Source: Pseudo-nitzschia pungens (Eukaryota; Bacillariophyta; Bacillariophyceae; Bacillariales; Bacillariaceae). From it: DNA of 64,000 nucleotides. The position numbers and the translations under genes are program-made. Shown in pieces: positions 32,874-42,891 of this stretch. Position 1 is the stretch's first letter, and each line of letters opens with the position of its first letter. The stretch covers positions 6,297,001 to 6,361,000 of the forward strand of contig CM074758.1 of assembly GCA_037355855.1 (NCBI GenBank), written 5' to 3'. A model generated the notes under the pieces. It was given only the letters and a program-made list of their open reading frames with translations. It ran no database searches and was not told the DNA's origin.

Positions 32874-33211
32874 TGTTACGGTCTAAGGTAGAATTAGATG
32901 GCGTAATACGGGATAGAGGTATTTTAAAGATGAAAGGTTAATAAATTGTGTTATAAGAGAGAATGGTTGAATACTTTACGAGATGGGAATGATTCCTTGA
33001 GTATCGGTGAACGATCGAATAATGATATATTATTCGGCAGGCATAATATCAATAATCGTTGATTCATAGGAATCTTTGTTTATCTTGATATTTGAATAAT
33101 ATTCAGTATATGTACATGAATATTATTTATATATTCTTGTGTATTGGAGCACATGCGGGATTCAATAATCATTTAGAGCCTCTCGTAGGGTACCTACGTC
33201 AACATGTCACA
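32874..33211 (-). repeat. 3' LTR of the gag-only element
   Basis: This 338-bp repeat matches 34050-34387, with only occasional differences visible (for example GGTAGAATTAG against GGTAAAATTAG near the start). On the minus strand it follows GGGGAACTA, a short purine-rich stretch that could serve as the polypurine tract. Confidence 0.9.
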
Positions 33212-33225
33212 TAGTTCCCCAATGA

Positions 33226-33807
33226 TTAGGTGAAGTTTGCATGTGGTTCGATAGTGTAGGTTCGCAGTTGAGTAGTATTGATGGAAAAGAGATATATGCT
33301 TGTTCGGAGAACCGGTTGAAGATGATAATATGCTGTTTGGAATATTTTGAAGGTATATGGAACTGGGATTGAATCTTTGCATGATATTTTGCTGGATTTC
33401 TTCAGCATTCGAAGGTATGTATGCATGATATCTTTTGCATCTTCCGCGCTGCAATGTTCTTGCTTGATGAATGCTGAGAAAGCTCTGTTGTATCCATTTC
33501 TTGTAGTTGGATAATCACGTTGGCTTCTTGTTAAGGCTCTCCATTTGGTTTGGGCATCGACAGAAAGACATCGGCCAAAGTATTTAATATATTTATTTGC
33601 TGATAGATCCAGATCTTGTGCTGCGTTCAGAAATGCTTCTTCGGTGTGTAGGAGTTCTTCTAGTCCTCCTGTGTTGGTGAATAGAGGGACCTTGACGCTG
33701 TCTTCTTGGTCTTCGGCGTTGTAAACTGTTAGTGTAACAAGCTTGGGATTCGCGCTGTCAAAGGCTCTCTTGTAAGGAATTGGAGGATCTCTGTATAATC
33801 CTGCCAT
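33226..33807 (-). CDS. gag protein of the gag-only LTR element
   Basis: The frame is 193 residues from ATG 33807 (MAGLYRDPPIPYKRAFD) to a stop 14 bp before the LTR. The open frame reaches back to 33912, but homology to the gag start at 48530 (MSGIYRDPPSPTRAPFD) fixes the ATG. It contains VKVPLFTNTGGLEELLHTEEAFLNAAQDL and a helical capsid-like portion (FGRCLSVDAQTKWRALTRSQ, AFSAFIKQEHCSAEDA). There is no zinc knuckle, so the nucleocapsid part is absent. Intact, consistent with a particle protein supplied by a non-autonomous element. Confidence 0.75.
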   Translation of the reverse strand: MAGLYRDPPIPYKRAFDSANPKLVTLTVYNAEDQEDSVKVPLFTNTGGLEELLHTEEAFLNAAQDLDLSANKYIKYFGRCLSVDAQTKWRALTRSQRDYPTTRNGYNRAFSAFIKQEHCSAEDAKDIMHTYLRMLKKSSKISCKDSIPVPYTFKIFQTAYYHLQPVLRTSIYLFSINTTQLRTYTIEPHANFT

Positions 33808-34049
33808 TTTGTTTCTTTGATTCAAAGCGTTCAATCGTGTTGATCGATTGACTATTCTTTGGATGCGTTCGATCGTATGGATCGATTGATTCGGTTGTTT
33901 CGTAGATATCAATCGTTTCGTTCGATCGCTTGTTGCTTCTTGCTTGTCAGGGTATCGTTGTATCCCTGTTGTTTACGATAAAGGATGTTTCTTGGATTCA
34001 GTACTGAGTTGGTTCTGTTTCTACTTTAAAGCACAAAAAGTAATTACTG

Positions 34050-34387
34050 TGTTACGGTCTAAGGTAAAATTAGATGGCGTAATACGGGATAGAGGTATTT
34101 TAAAGATGAAAGGTTAATAAATTGTGTTATAAGAGAGAATGGTTGAATACTTTACGAGATGGGAATGATTCCTTGAGTATCGGTGAACGATCGAATAATG
34201 ATATATTATTCGGCAGGCATAATATCAATAATCGTTGATTCATAGGAATCTTTGTTTATCTTGATATTTGAATAATATTCAGTATATGTACATGAATATT
34301 ATTTATATATTCTTGTGTATTGGAGCACATGCGGGATTCAATAATCATTTAGAGCCTCTCGTAGGGTACCTACGTCAACATGTCACA
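34050..34387 (-). repeat. 5' LTR of the gag-only element
   Basis: This 338-bp partner of 32874-33211. On the minus strand it is followed directly by CAGTAATTACT, the same junction sequence that follows the LTR at 48409, so both belong to one family of elements. Confidence 0.9.
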
Positions 34388-35771
34388 GAACCAAACCAGC
34401 TCTAGTGTGGCAGAGGTTTTGTTCAACAGAGAGCCGGAGAGAGGTGGAGGTTTCATGGAGTACTTCATATGTGGTGATGAGATCAGCGCGCACAGAAATA
34501 TCCCCAGACTGAAACTGAGCCAGTAGGTGCTCCAGCTTAGCTTGGAGAGAGAACACTCCAACCTTGAGGAAGCTGCGCCTCACACGCTTGAAGTACCATT
34601 GGCGTAAATGAGGGTGGGAGGACTGAAGTTTGGAATGAGAGAAGCTCACCGGAGGTGGCAAATGTTTTCCCATGATACTACCATTACAGACTTCAATCCA
34701 AAGCAGTCTATGGTCAGACTCCATACCATGGGCACCACCAAAGGGACAATACCCAGCCCTGAGAACATCAACATTCGCAGAGACCCAAATGGCATCAATT
34801 GGTGTTCTGGTAGTGTTTCTGTTGTGGGTGGCAGGGGGAGAAGACTGACTATGAAGGGTAAGAATGGCCTCTCTGAAACCAAGAGCCTGGAGCTCAAAAG
34901 ACAAGCCATCAGACCTGACATCAGCATTTTGATCAATCCCCAGAATGATCTGGTCACCCGCCCTCAGGCAAGCCTGAAGGGCAGCAGTCAAATCCCTGTG
35001 AAAAAGAATGCATGGATTGGGACTGAAAAGATTTTCAGCTGCTTGAAAGTAGCGGTACTGTTGATTCCAGACTGAGCCAAGATCCCTATCATTTTCAACT
35101 GGGCAGTAGGCAGAAAACATGGTGACAGTGTAGCCATCCCTGCCCTGAAACTTGACAAAGGACCATCTTCCAAGACCAGAAGGGTCAGCCCCATGGGCAA
35201 CCTTGTGGGAACTGAACAATTGGTCAATGGAAAAACCTGTGCCTCCAGGCTGAAGCCATGTGCAGTCAGAAGCTTCATGCTTGTTATTGGCAAGATAGGA
35301 AAAACTTGAGGGACAGACATTCTTCATGCGCCGATTGAAAAGATCACAGGGCAGGAGTTTGGATTCATTCAAACAATGTTCAGCAAAAAGCGCCACACTG
35401 GCGTTGCTCTTGACAAATTGACGGGAGTTGTGCCTGGACCTGGACATAAAAGCAGCTCTACGCTGGGGTCCAATGTTTTGGAAAGTGATGAGGGTGGAAT
35501 TAGATGATGGAGCTTGGGGAAAAGGATGTCCAAAACTATCAGAATCCTTAGCAGCAAGAGAGTCTCCATGAAGAGTTAACTGTACAAATTGAGAAGCTGG
35601 GAAAGAGGCGGAGGGGGAAAAGGGAGAAACAGTAGAAGCATTGATGGGATTTGGATTGGAAGGCATCCCATCAAACCTCATACCAGAAAACCTAACCATG
35701 ATCAGAAGGAAACCGAGTCTGTCGCACGGAAGGAAGAGTTGCCGGAGCTGATTTGGTGGAGACATTGGCAT
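34388..35771 (-). pseudogene. LINE A ORF2: APE-type endonuclease
   Basis: The frame encodes an exonuclease-endonuclease-phosphatase domain: ITFQNIGP, FAEHCLNES (Glu), MFSAYCPVEND, IILGIDQNADVRSDG (Asp/Asn), TPIDAIWVS (Asp) and GMESDHRLLW (final Asp-His). These are the expected metal and catalytic positions of a LINE endonuclease, which nicks the target to prime reverse transcription. After removal of the gag-only element the frame continues into the linker at 32868. Upstream, the N-terminal part of ORF2 is in another frame, so a frameshift lies at about 35692-35771. Confidence 0.85.
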
Positions 35772-36315
35772 GGCTCAAATCACTGACACTAGCATCATGG
35801 CTGGAGGAGAATGCAATAGCAGCAACTCCAACCCTCAAAGCAAAGGCTGCATCTTCCTCACCACCAGGCAAACCAAAAGGCAGGACAGCAGGAACTTCAG
35901 TTGAGGCATCAGGAGAGGCCACAGGGGAGTCACCAGCCATGGCAGTAGTGGGAGGATCAGGAACTTCAGGGGGGACATCGGGAGAGACACCAGGGGAGGC
36001 ATCAGCCTTGGCAGCATTGGGAGGATCACATCCAGGAGGAGCAGCACCTGCAGGCGGTGTAGCTAAAGTATCCATGGATTGGGAGTCATCAAAGCCCCCA
36101 CCACCACTGTCAGCACGGGCTTGGAGGTTAAAGTGCAAATCTAGATCAAAAGTGAGGTCTGGGGCAAGGTCAACGGACAAGTCATCATCAACAAGTTCCC
36201 AATCTCTTGCATCCCCATCACCAAAAAAGGGAAGAGAGGCATCCTGCATTGGATCTGCAGCAGGTGCAGTTTCCACAACACAATTGACAGCAGAATCCCA
36301 ATGGTAAGCCTCCAT
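35692..36315 (-). pseudogene. LINE A ORF2: N-terminal Pro/Ala/acidic region
   Basis: ATG 36315 starts five bases after the ORF1 stop (36323-36321), an arrangement fitting translation reinitiation. The region is low complexity, with DDDLSVDLAPDLTFDLDL and repeats of SPDVPPEVPDPP/SPDASTEVPA. It ends at 35692 in a frame different from that of the endonuclease. It is therefore either a disrupted N-terminus of ORF2 or a small separate frame. Confidence 0.6.
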
Positions 36316-36320
36316 TTCAG

Positions 36321-38654
36321 TCAAGCACTCAAGCACTCAGAAGAGAACCATTGTCTAACACAGGAACCATACTGAGCTTCCAGAAAAATAGGCAGGAAAG
36401 ACAACATGGCCATGGCTTCAGCCTTGGTAGTGATGTTGTACAAAGCAAGGATCTCGCCCCAGTATGGACTGGTATCAACAGAAAGAAAGAGAGGCCATGA
36501 CCAATTGTCACGGGTTCTGATGCCCATAAGCACACTGCGCAGTGTCTTCAAACCCAGCCCTTGGCCCAAATCAACAGGAAGATCAAGATCAACTACCCCC
36601 AAAACAGGAGCAGTTTCATGGCTCTCAATAAATTTGGCTTGTCGGTCCTTAGCTTGGCGAACAGTCTTGAGCTTGGAAGGGGGAAGGGGTCGGTCAGAAG
36701 GATTGGTAGCTGTCTCAATGAACTTGTAGAATTTACCATCAGGGAGAGAAGCAATGTCAGAAGGTTTGCACCGATTGAACTGGGCTTTGAGGAGCTTAAC
36801 AGTTTGAGCGCGCTTTGTAGCATCACATAAAACATGAGCAGCCAGAATCGGATTGGGATCAGGAGTTCTGGAGTTGTCCAGGCTGATATTCTTCCTGATA
36901 ACAGCAATAGGACAGGCCTGAAATCTGGGATGAGTCTGAAGCAATTCGTTGTAGTGGTCAAGATCAAAACTCTGCATGTAGGATCCAAGGAGAAAACCAC
37001 AGGTGACAATAACTGGGGCCTGTATGTGGTCAAATTTCAGGTCCATGTCACGATCTCTCAGCCTCTGGAGCAACTGGACAGAAAATAGAGTCTCCAGGGA
37101 AACACTGTGTCCCACAAAGAAGCGTAAGTGAGGAGCAGTTCTGCTGCGAAGCCAGAGCTGAGCAACATACAATTCCAAGGTTTTCCTGTCAGGTAGTGTA
37201 GTCCAAAGCTTGGTAACAGGCTTGGCCTTGGGGTTGAGCCGGGCTCGTGAGGGGAAAACATACAACACCAGGCGCTTGTCAACAGTCCAAAGAAGATCCA
37301 AAGCTTCCTTGAGAGACTTGAGCAGTTCGTCATACAGTTCCCCAGGGCGTTGTGACATCAACCTTGGAAGGGACAGAGTGACATAAGAACTATAAGAACA
37401 CTTGGTGCCAGCAGTGACATCCACTGGAGCTTGGGAATCACTTGAGCAAACCCCTCGGCGTTGGAGGAAATGCCCAGCAGAAGAGGACAAGACAGTAGCA
37501 TCACCACCACCAGGAAGAAAGGACACTGATTTGGAAGTGGAAGATTTGGAAGTGGAAGCATCATCAGCCACAGGGGGCGCAGGTGTAGGAGGTCTCTGCT
37601 TGAAATGCCAGTGAGAGCCAAAAACCTGGTTGGCTGCCAACCAAACTTTTCCTTCAGTGCTGGGCAAAAGGTTGCCTTTACAGTACATGGTGTCAAAACA
37701 CTCAGGTGACATCTTGGCCAAACCAATAAGACATCTCTTCAGAGCATGGCCGGAAGGTTGCTTGGTCCAGTCTGCAGAGGCTTGAAAGCAGAGAGAAGCA
37801 AGGGAAACCAGGGACTCCACAGAAGCAGTTCTCCACTCAGGGTTGTCAGGAAAAGCTTGAGCATATGCTAGAGGGATGGCAGACTGACAGACATCATGGA
37901 TGGATTTCTTGTCATTCCCATCCTTCTTGCTGAAGAAGTGAGTGGGACTTGGACACCCAGTCCATAGCCGGGATCCTGCTGGAGTGTTACGAAGAGTTTG
38001 GATGGGGGTGGGAATGGAAGCACGACCAGTAAAAGGCCCCTTACCGTAGAAGCACCAGAGGAAGGAATCTGAGTGAGCTTTGTTGGCAGCAGCCAGGGCT
38101 TTCTGGCACAGGGCATTTCGCTCTGCAGACGGTGTGTCAGAAAGAAATGCAAGAGTAGCTTGTTTCAGACTAGACTTGGAAGGAGAGACCTTGGAAGGAG
38201 GGTGCCTAGAGTCTGAGTGCGCAGAGCCGGGCTGACCATCCCCAGACGTCTCACTGTTGGACTTCCCACTGTTGGACTTCCCACTGGTGGACTTCCCACT
38301 GGTGGACTTCCCACGGGTGGACTTCCCACTGGTGGACTTCCCACTGGCAGACTTCCCACTGTCGGACTGCCTACTGCCTGAATGCCCAGTGTCGGAATGC
38401 CCAGTGCCTGACTGCTCAATGCTCATATCAACATCATCTAGTGCACCAGTAGACACAGCAGAAGTGAAGGACATATCATCATCAGAAGGGAGAGAATCCC
38501 TAGCTGGATGGGGAGAGGGAGGGGGAGAGGGAGTAGCCTGAACGGAGCCAGAAGGTGGTCGGCGGGAAGGAGTCTCCACAAAGGCGTGTTTGTTTGAAGG
38601 AGTGGCAGCCAAGGGAGGCCTTTTGCGCCCGGAAGCTGGCAGGGGAGGAGGCAT
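36321..38654 (-). CDS. LINE A ORF1 protein (777 residues)
   Basis: An intact frame from ATG 38654 (MPPPLPASGRKRPP). The N-terminal 170 residues are Pro/Ser-rich and contain eight or so tandem SGKST/SGKSN pentapeptides (about 38250-38350). The rest has a globular region (LWCFYGKGPFTGRASIP, RLWTGCPSPTHFFSKKDG, YVFPSRARLNPKAKPVTK, HIQAPVIVTCGFLLGSY) and a C-terminal Trp-rich end. I know no named domain for it. Position just upstream of the endonuclease/RT frame makes it the LINE ORF1, presumably an RNA-binding chaperone. Copy B at 41999-42891 and 13995-14493 is homologous throughout the parts present. Confidence 0.75.
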   Translation of the reverse strand: MPPPLPASGRKRPPLAATPSNKHAFVETPSRRPPSGSVQATPSPPPSPHPARDSLPSDDDMSFTSAVSTGALDDVDMSIEQSGTGHSDTGHSGSRQSDSGKSASGKSTSGKSTRGKSTSGKSTSGKSNSGKSNSETSGDGQPGSAHSDSRHPPSKVSPSKSSLKQATLAFLSDTPSAERNALCQKALAAANKAHSDSFLWCFYGKGPFTGRASIPTPIQTLRNTPAGSRLWTGCPSPTHFFSKKDGNDKKSIHDVCQSAIPLAYAQAFPDNPEWRTASVESLVSLASLCFQASADWTKQPSGHALKRCLIGLAKMSPECFDTMYCKGNLLPSTEGKVWLAANQVFGSHWHFKQRPPTPAPPVADDASTSKSSTSKSVSFLPGGGDATVLSSSAGHFLQRRGVCSSDSQAPVDVTAGTKCSYSSYVTLSLPRLMSQRPGELYDELLKSLKEALDLLWTVDKRLVLYVFPSRARLNPKAKPVTKLWTTLPDRKTLELYVAQLWLRSRTAPHLRFFVGHSVSLETLFSVQLLQRLRDRDMDLKFDHIQAPVIVTCGFLLGSYMQSFDLDHYNELLQTHPRFQACPIAVIRKNISLDNSRTPDPNPILAAHVLCDATKRAQTVKLLKAQFNRCKPSDIASLPDGKFYKFIETATNPSDRPLPPSKLKTVRQAKDRQAKFIESHETAPVLGVVDLDLPVDLGQGLGLKTLRSVLMGIRTRDNWSWPLFLSVDTSPYWGEILALYNITTKAEAMAMLSFLPIFLEAQYGSCVRQWFSSECLSA

Positions 38655-41502
38655 GGTGGGGCTGATAGTGGCTTAATAGGCGTGTTGGCGTGGACGCTGG
38701 TAGGCTGTCAGTGTTTACCTGTATGTAGAGGTACAGCTGCAGCTGGGGGTAACCTGGAGACAGGGTACAGCAGCAACAATGAGGGCAACCTTGGTCTGGA
38801 CAAGCAAAAAGTCCCTGGGGATCCAAAAAAATTATTGGAGCACACCCACAAGAGAATCACAGGGGAAGCAACCAGCTGGGTGCGAGAGCAACAACAGACA
38901 CGCCGCTTGGATGTAGAGGTGCCAGGTGATGACAAATGCCAGGGCAGGAGAAGCACCAGTTGAATGCAGAAGCAACAACAGAAACGCCACTTGGGTGCAG
39001 AAATGCCTGATGATGACAAAAGCCGGGGCAGTAGAAGTACCAGTTGAATGCAGAAGCAACAAACAGAACCGCCGCTTGGTTGAAGAAATGCCAGGTGATG
39101 ACAAAGGCCGGGGCAGTAGAAACACCAGTTGAGGGCAGAAGCAACAACAGAAAAACCACTCGGATGCTGAAAAGCCACAGCAGAAAAGAAACCAGCTGGG
39201 TGCAGGAGCAACAACAGACACGCCGCTTGGATGTAGAGGGGCCAGGTGATGACAAATGCCAGGGCAGGAGAAGCACCAGTTGAATGCAGAAGCAACAACA
39301 GAAATGCCAGGTGATGACAATAACAATAGGGCCGGGGCAGTAGAAGCACCGGTTGAAAGCAGAAGCAACAGCAGAAAACCTCCTGTGGAGTGCAGAAGCA
39401 ACAACAGAAACGCCGCGCTGGATGTACAGGTGCCAGGGGATAGCAAAAGCCGGGGCAGTAGAAGCACCAGGTGAATGCAGAAGCAACGACAGAAACACCA
39501 CTTGGGTACAGAACTGCCTGATGATGAGACAGCAGAAAAACAACCAACTGGGTGCAGGAGCAACAACAGACACGCCGCTTGGATGTAGAAGTGCCAGGTG
39601 ATGACAAATGCCAGGGCAGGAGAAGCACCAGTTGAAAGCAGAAGCAGCAACAGAAAACCTCCAGTGGAGTGCAAAAGCAACAACAGAACCGCCGCGCTGG
39701 ATGTAAAGTTACCAGGTGATAGCAAAAGCCGGGCCAGTAGAAACTCCAGTTGAGTGCAGAAGCAACTATAGAAACGCCGCGTGAATGCAGAAATGCCAGG
39801 TGATAGGTTGTATGCTGGGAAACAGGGTACAGCAGCAACAACAGGTCCAGTGGTGGTCTGAACAAGGAAAAACTCCAGGGGAACCAAAAGAAAAGACTGG
39901 AGCACTACCAGAAGAGTCGCGTTGGAAACCCACAGAGGTGCTCTGGAGTTACAGAATTTAGGAACTCAAGTAGACCACTGCAAATCGTGTAGAAACAAAC
40001 TGTAGAAACGAACCAACAACTGGCTTGGATCAAAGACCGGGTATCAGGAACGCTGCTTGGAGTACTTGTAAGTGGAAACAGTATCCAGGGGCAATTGGCT
40101 TGAAAACAGGGACCTTGAGCGGAGTAGAGCTGCTGTAGAATTCTACAGGGAAAATTCTGGTAGTTCTGTCTGGAGTTGCGGGCAAATGGATAGAAGTACC
40201 ACTTTTGGCCCTGTAGAATTGACGTAGAGGGAACGATTCAAATTGAAATACAGCAGCCCACCAGGGAAGTTAGTAGCTTGAAAACAGGGGCTTTAGTAGG
40301 AACACTTAGGGACCAGGGGATATCAATGGCAGGGCACACTTAAAAGGCTCAGGAGGGAACTTGAAGTTCAAACTCGCGAGTACTTATAAGTGGAAACAGT
40401 ATCCAGGGGCAATTGGCTTGAAAACAGGGACCTTGAGCGAGACACTTAGGGACCAGGGAAGCTGCCTGCTTGGAAACAAGGGGAATAATTAACGGTAGAA
40501 ACAGTATCCAGGGGCAATTGGCTTGAAAACAGGTACCTTGAGCGAGGAAAGCTGCTTGCTTGAAAACAGGGGCTTTAGTAGAAAGACCTATGGACCAGGG
40601 TGAGGCTTGTGTCTTGAAAACAGTGTCGAACTTGAAGTTCAAGTTGGGGTTGCTTAATAGCAAAAACATTTAGGGATCAGGGAACTCTCGAACACTTAGG
40701 GACCAGGGGAATTGTAGTCTTGAAAACAAGGGGGGGTAGTAGCTGTAGTCTTGGAAACAAGAGTGCACTAAGTAGAAGGTACTTAGGGATCAGTTGGTCT
40801 TGGCTTGAAAACAGGTGTAGTAGGGGGAGCCTTAAGTGAAAACACTTAAAGGACTAGAGGGCTTGGCTGAGAAACAAGGGTACTCTTAAATGATAAACAC
40901 TTAAGGAGTAGTGGGCAATTGGCTTGAAAATAAAGGGGGAACTGGAAGATATGCTCGCGCGAACTTGCAAATACTTAAGGATCAGCAAGTAGGAACCTTA
41001 TAGAAGGGGGGTGTATATGTGTTCGATCTTGAAGAATGTAGAACGTTAAGTGGGTTCGACCTTGAAGAATGTGGAACATTAAGTGGGTATCACTTAAGGG
41101 GCTTGAAAGACTGTATAGCTTTAAATAATAAGGTAGCTTGAAAACAGATCGAAAAACAAACCGAGCTCGTAGACAAAGCAGAAACAGGAGCAGCTGTAGG
41201 ATTAGTACTGGGCTTGCTGTAGAAAATTATGTGTCGTGTTTTCATGCTGCTTGTTGCTGTTGTTGCCGAATCGACCGACCGACAGGAAACAAGGAACCAA
41301 AGCAACCAAAGGAAGCAAGGGAAAGCCAAACAAACAGCAGAATCAGATAGGGGAGGTCTCTGTTAGTAGGTGTAGTGCTTGGTGTTGTTGTAGAAGCTTT
41401 AGAAGTGAGGGAGATATTAAAGGGGAATTGTGTGTAGAAATCTACGTGTTTTAAGTACTGGAACATTGGAACGTCGGACAAAATCGCGCGTCGCAAAATT
41501 GT
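38655..41502 (-). promoter_or_regulatory. 5' UTR of LINE A with monomer array
   Basis: About 2.85 kb of non-coding DNA upstream of ORF1. From 38860 to 39815 runs an array of roughly 100-130-bp monomers, each with CAACAACAGAAACGCC, GCTTGGATGTAGAGGTGCCAG, GTGATGACAAA and GCCAGGGCAGGAGAAGCACC words. The array is bracketed by two copies of a block with GGAAACAGGGTACAGCAGC (38750-38860 and 39815-39905). Copy B has only one such block and no array. From 40040 to 41000 many copies of GGCTTGAAAACAGG and ACTTAGGGACCAGGG recur. Repeated monomers at a LINE 5' end usually carry the internal promoter. That role here is inferred. Confidence 0.7.
38860..39815 (-). repeat. LINE 5' monomer array
   Basis: About eight to nine imperfect monomers with the ordered words described for the LINE A 5' UTR. 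Long open frames on both strands (for example across 38708-39905) reflect the repeat and are not genes. Confidence 0.8.
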
Positions 41503-41556
41503 GGTTAGCTGCCAACCAAACTTTACCTTCAAGGCTCGGCAAAAGGTTGCCTTAGA

Positions 41557-41998
41557 CTTCGATTGTAGGCTTTTGTTTGTCAGGGTATCGTTGTATCCCT
41601 GTTGTTTAGGATAAAGGATGTTTTGGATTCAGTACTGAGTTCTTGTCTTTGTCTTCTACTTTCAAGCGGACAGTAATTACTGTGTAACACTCTAGGGTAG
41701 AATTAGATGGAGTGATACGCGATAGAGGTATTTTAATGAAGGATAATTATAATTGTGAATGGTTGAATACTTTACGAGATGGGAATGATTCCTTGAGTAT
41801 GGGATGAATGAGCGATCGAAGATTATCAGCGAGTCATAAAGACTCTTGATATATCTTGATACTTGAATATAATCACTATCGAACTGTATGTGTATATATA
41901 CCAAACATACATACATGAATACCACATATATTGGAGTACATGCGGGATTCAATAATCATTTAGAGACTATCGTAGGATCGTAACATTAACATGTTACA
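41557..41998 (-). mobile_element. truncated gypsy-type element: LTR plus leader
   Basis: 41683-41998 is a 316-bp LTR (TGTAACACTCTAGGG ... ATGTTACA) related to the LTRs of the gag-only element (shared GAATGGTTGAATACTTTACG, GAGTACATGCGGGATTCAAT). To its left, 41557-41682 matches the untranslated leader of that element on the minus strand (GTCAGGGTATCGTTGTATCC, GGATTCAGTACTGAGTT). Gag and the second LTR are missing, so the copy is cut off at about 41557. Confidence 0.8.
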
Positions 41999-42891
41999 AA
42001 GGTGTCAAAACATTCAGGAGACATCTTGGCCAAACCAATAAGACATCTCTTCAGAGCATGGCCGGAAGGTTGCTTGGTCCAGTCTTCAGAATCTTGAAAG
42101 CAAAGAGAAGCAAGGGAAACCAGGGAAACCAGGGACTCCATAGAAGCAGTTCTCCAATCAGGGCTGTCAGGAAAAGCTTGAGCATAAACTGGAGGGATGG
42201 CAGACTGGCAGACATCGTGGATGGATTTCTTGTCATTCCCATCCTTCTTGCTGAAGAAGTGAGTGGGACTTAGACACCCAGCCCATAGCCGGGATCCTGC
42301 CGGAGTTTTGCGAAGAGCTTGGATAGGGGTGGGAATGGAAGCACGACCAGCAAAAGGCCCCTTACCAAAGAAGCACCAGAGAAAGGAGTCTGAGTGAGCC
42401 TTGTTGTCAGCAGCCAGGGCTATCTTGCGCAGAGTATTTCGCTCTGTCGCGGAAGAAGAAGCTGGCGGCTTGCCAGAAGGAAATGCAATAGTAGCTTGTT
42501 TCAAACCAGAATGGGAACCGGAGACCTTAGAGGGTGGGGGCTGAGAGTTTGAGTCCTCAGAGCCTGGCTGTCCATCACCTGACTGCCCACTGCTAGACTG
42601 CTCACTGCCTGATTGCCCAGGGCTGGACTTCCCAGTGCCTGATGGATTTGTGTTCATGTCTACATCATCACGCTCACCAATAGACACAGCAGAAGTGAAG
42701 GACATATCATCATCAGAGGAGGAGGCTAACTGGGGGGAATCTCTGGCTGGAAGGGGAGAAGGTGTGGCCAGAGCAGAGGCACCAGCAACAGGTGGTTGTC
42801 GTGAAGGAGTCCCTACAAAGGCGCGTTTGTTTGTAGGAGTGGCAGGCAAGGGAGGCCTTTTGCGCCCAGAAGCTGGCGGGGGAGGAGGCAT
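41999..42891 (-). pseudogene. LINE copy B ORF1, N-terminal 298 codons
   Basis: ATG 42891 begins MPPPPPASGRKRPP, parallel to LINE A ORF1. The SGKS pentapeptide region is much shorter and partly different (GQSGSEQSSSGQSG). The protein then follows LINE A closely through LWCFFGKGPFAGRASIP and ends where the LTR fragment begins. Confidence 0.8.

Larger units (their letters stand above)
32874..34387 (-). mobile_element. gag-only LTR retrotransposon (TR-GAG type), 1514 bp
   Basis: Two 338-bp direct repeats (32874-33211 and 34050-34387) start TGTTACGGTCTAAGG and end CATGTCACA on the plus strand and are nearly identical. Between them are 838 bp holding one gag frame and no pol. The element is flanked by the 5-bp duplication GAACC and sits inside ORF2 of LINE A, whose frame is restored when it is removed. 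Complete ends with no polymerase mark it as non-autonomous, depending on enzymes of a relative. Near identity of the LTRs suggests recent insertion. Confidence 0.92.
14494..41502 (-). mobile_element. LINE A: about 11.9-kb non-LTR retrotransposon, interrupted twice
   Basis: The minus-strand order is: 5' UTR with monomer array (41502-38655), ORF1 (38654-36321), and ORF2 with endonuclease, linker, reverse transcriptase, RNase H and a terminal zinc knuckle (36315-14792). A 3' UTR follows, ending in a TTAA-type repeat tail at 14494. A 17-bp target duplication flanks it. The span is 27,009 bp. Subtracting the 13,572-bp DNA transposon with its 2-bp duplication and the 1514-bp gag-only element with its 5-bp duplication leaves about 11,916 bp. 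An APE-type endonuclease together with RNase H places it near the I/Tad-like LINEs. The exact clade needs a tree. It is inactive now. Confidence 0.85.

Noticed and set aside
38708..39905. Three overlapping Cys/Leu/Pro-rich open frames of 238-385 codons on the minus strand
   Set aside because: They lie in the LINE 5' monomer array. All frames are open because the monomer lacks stops, and the proteins merely repeat the unit.
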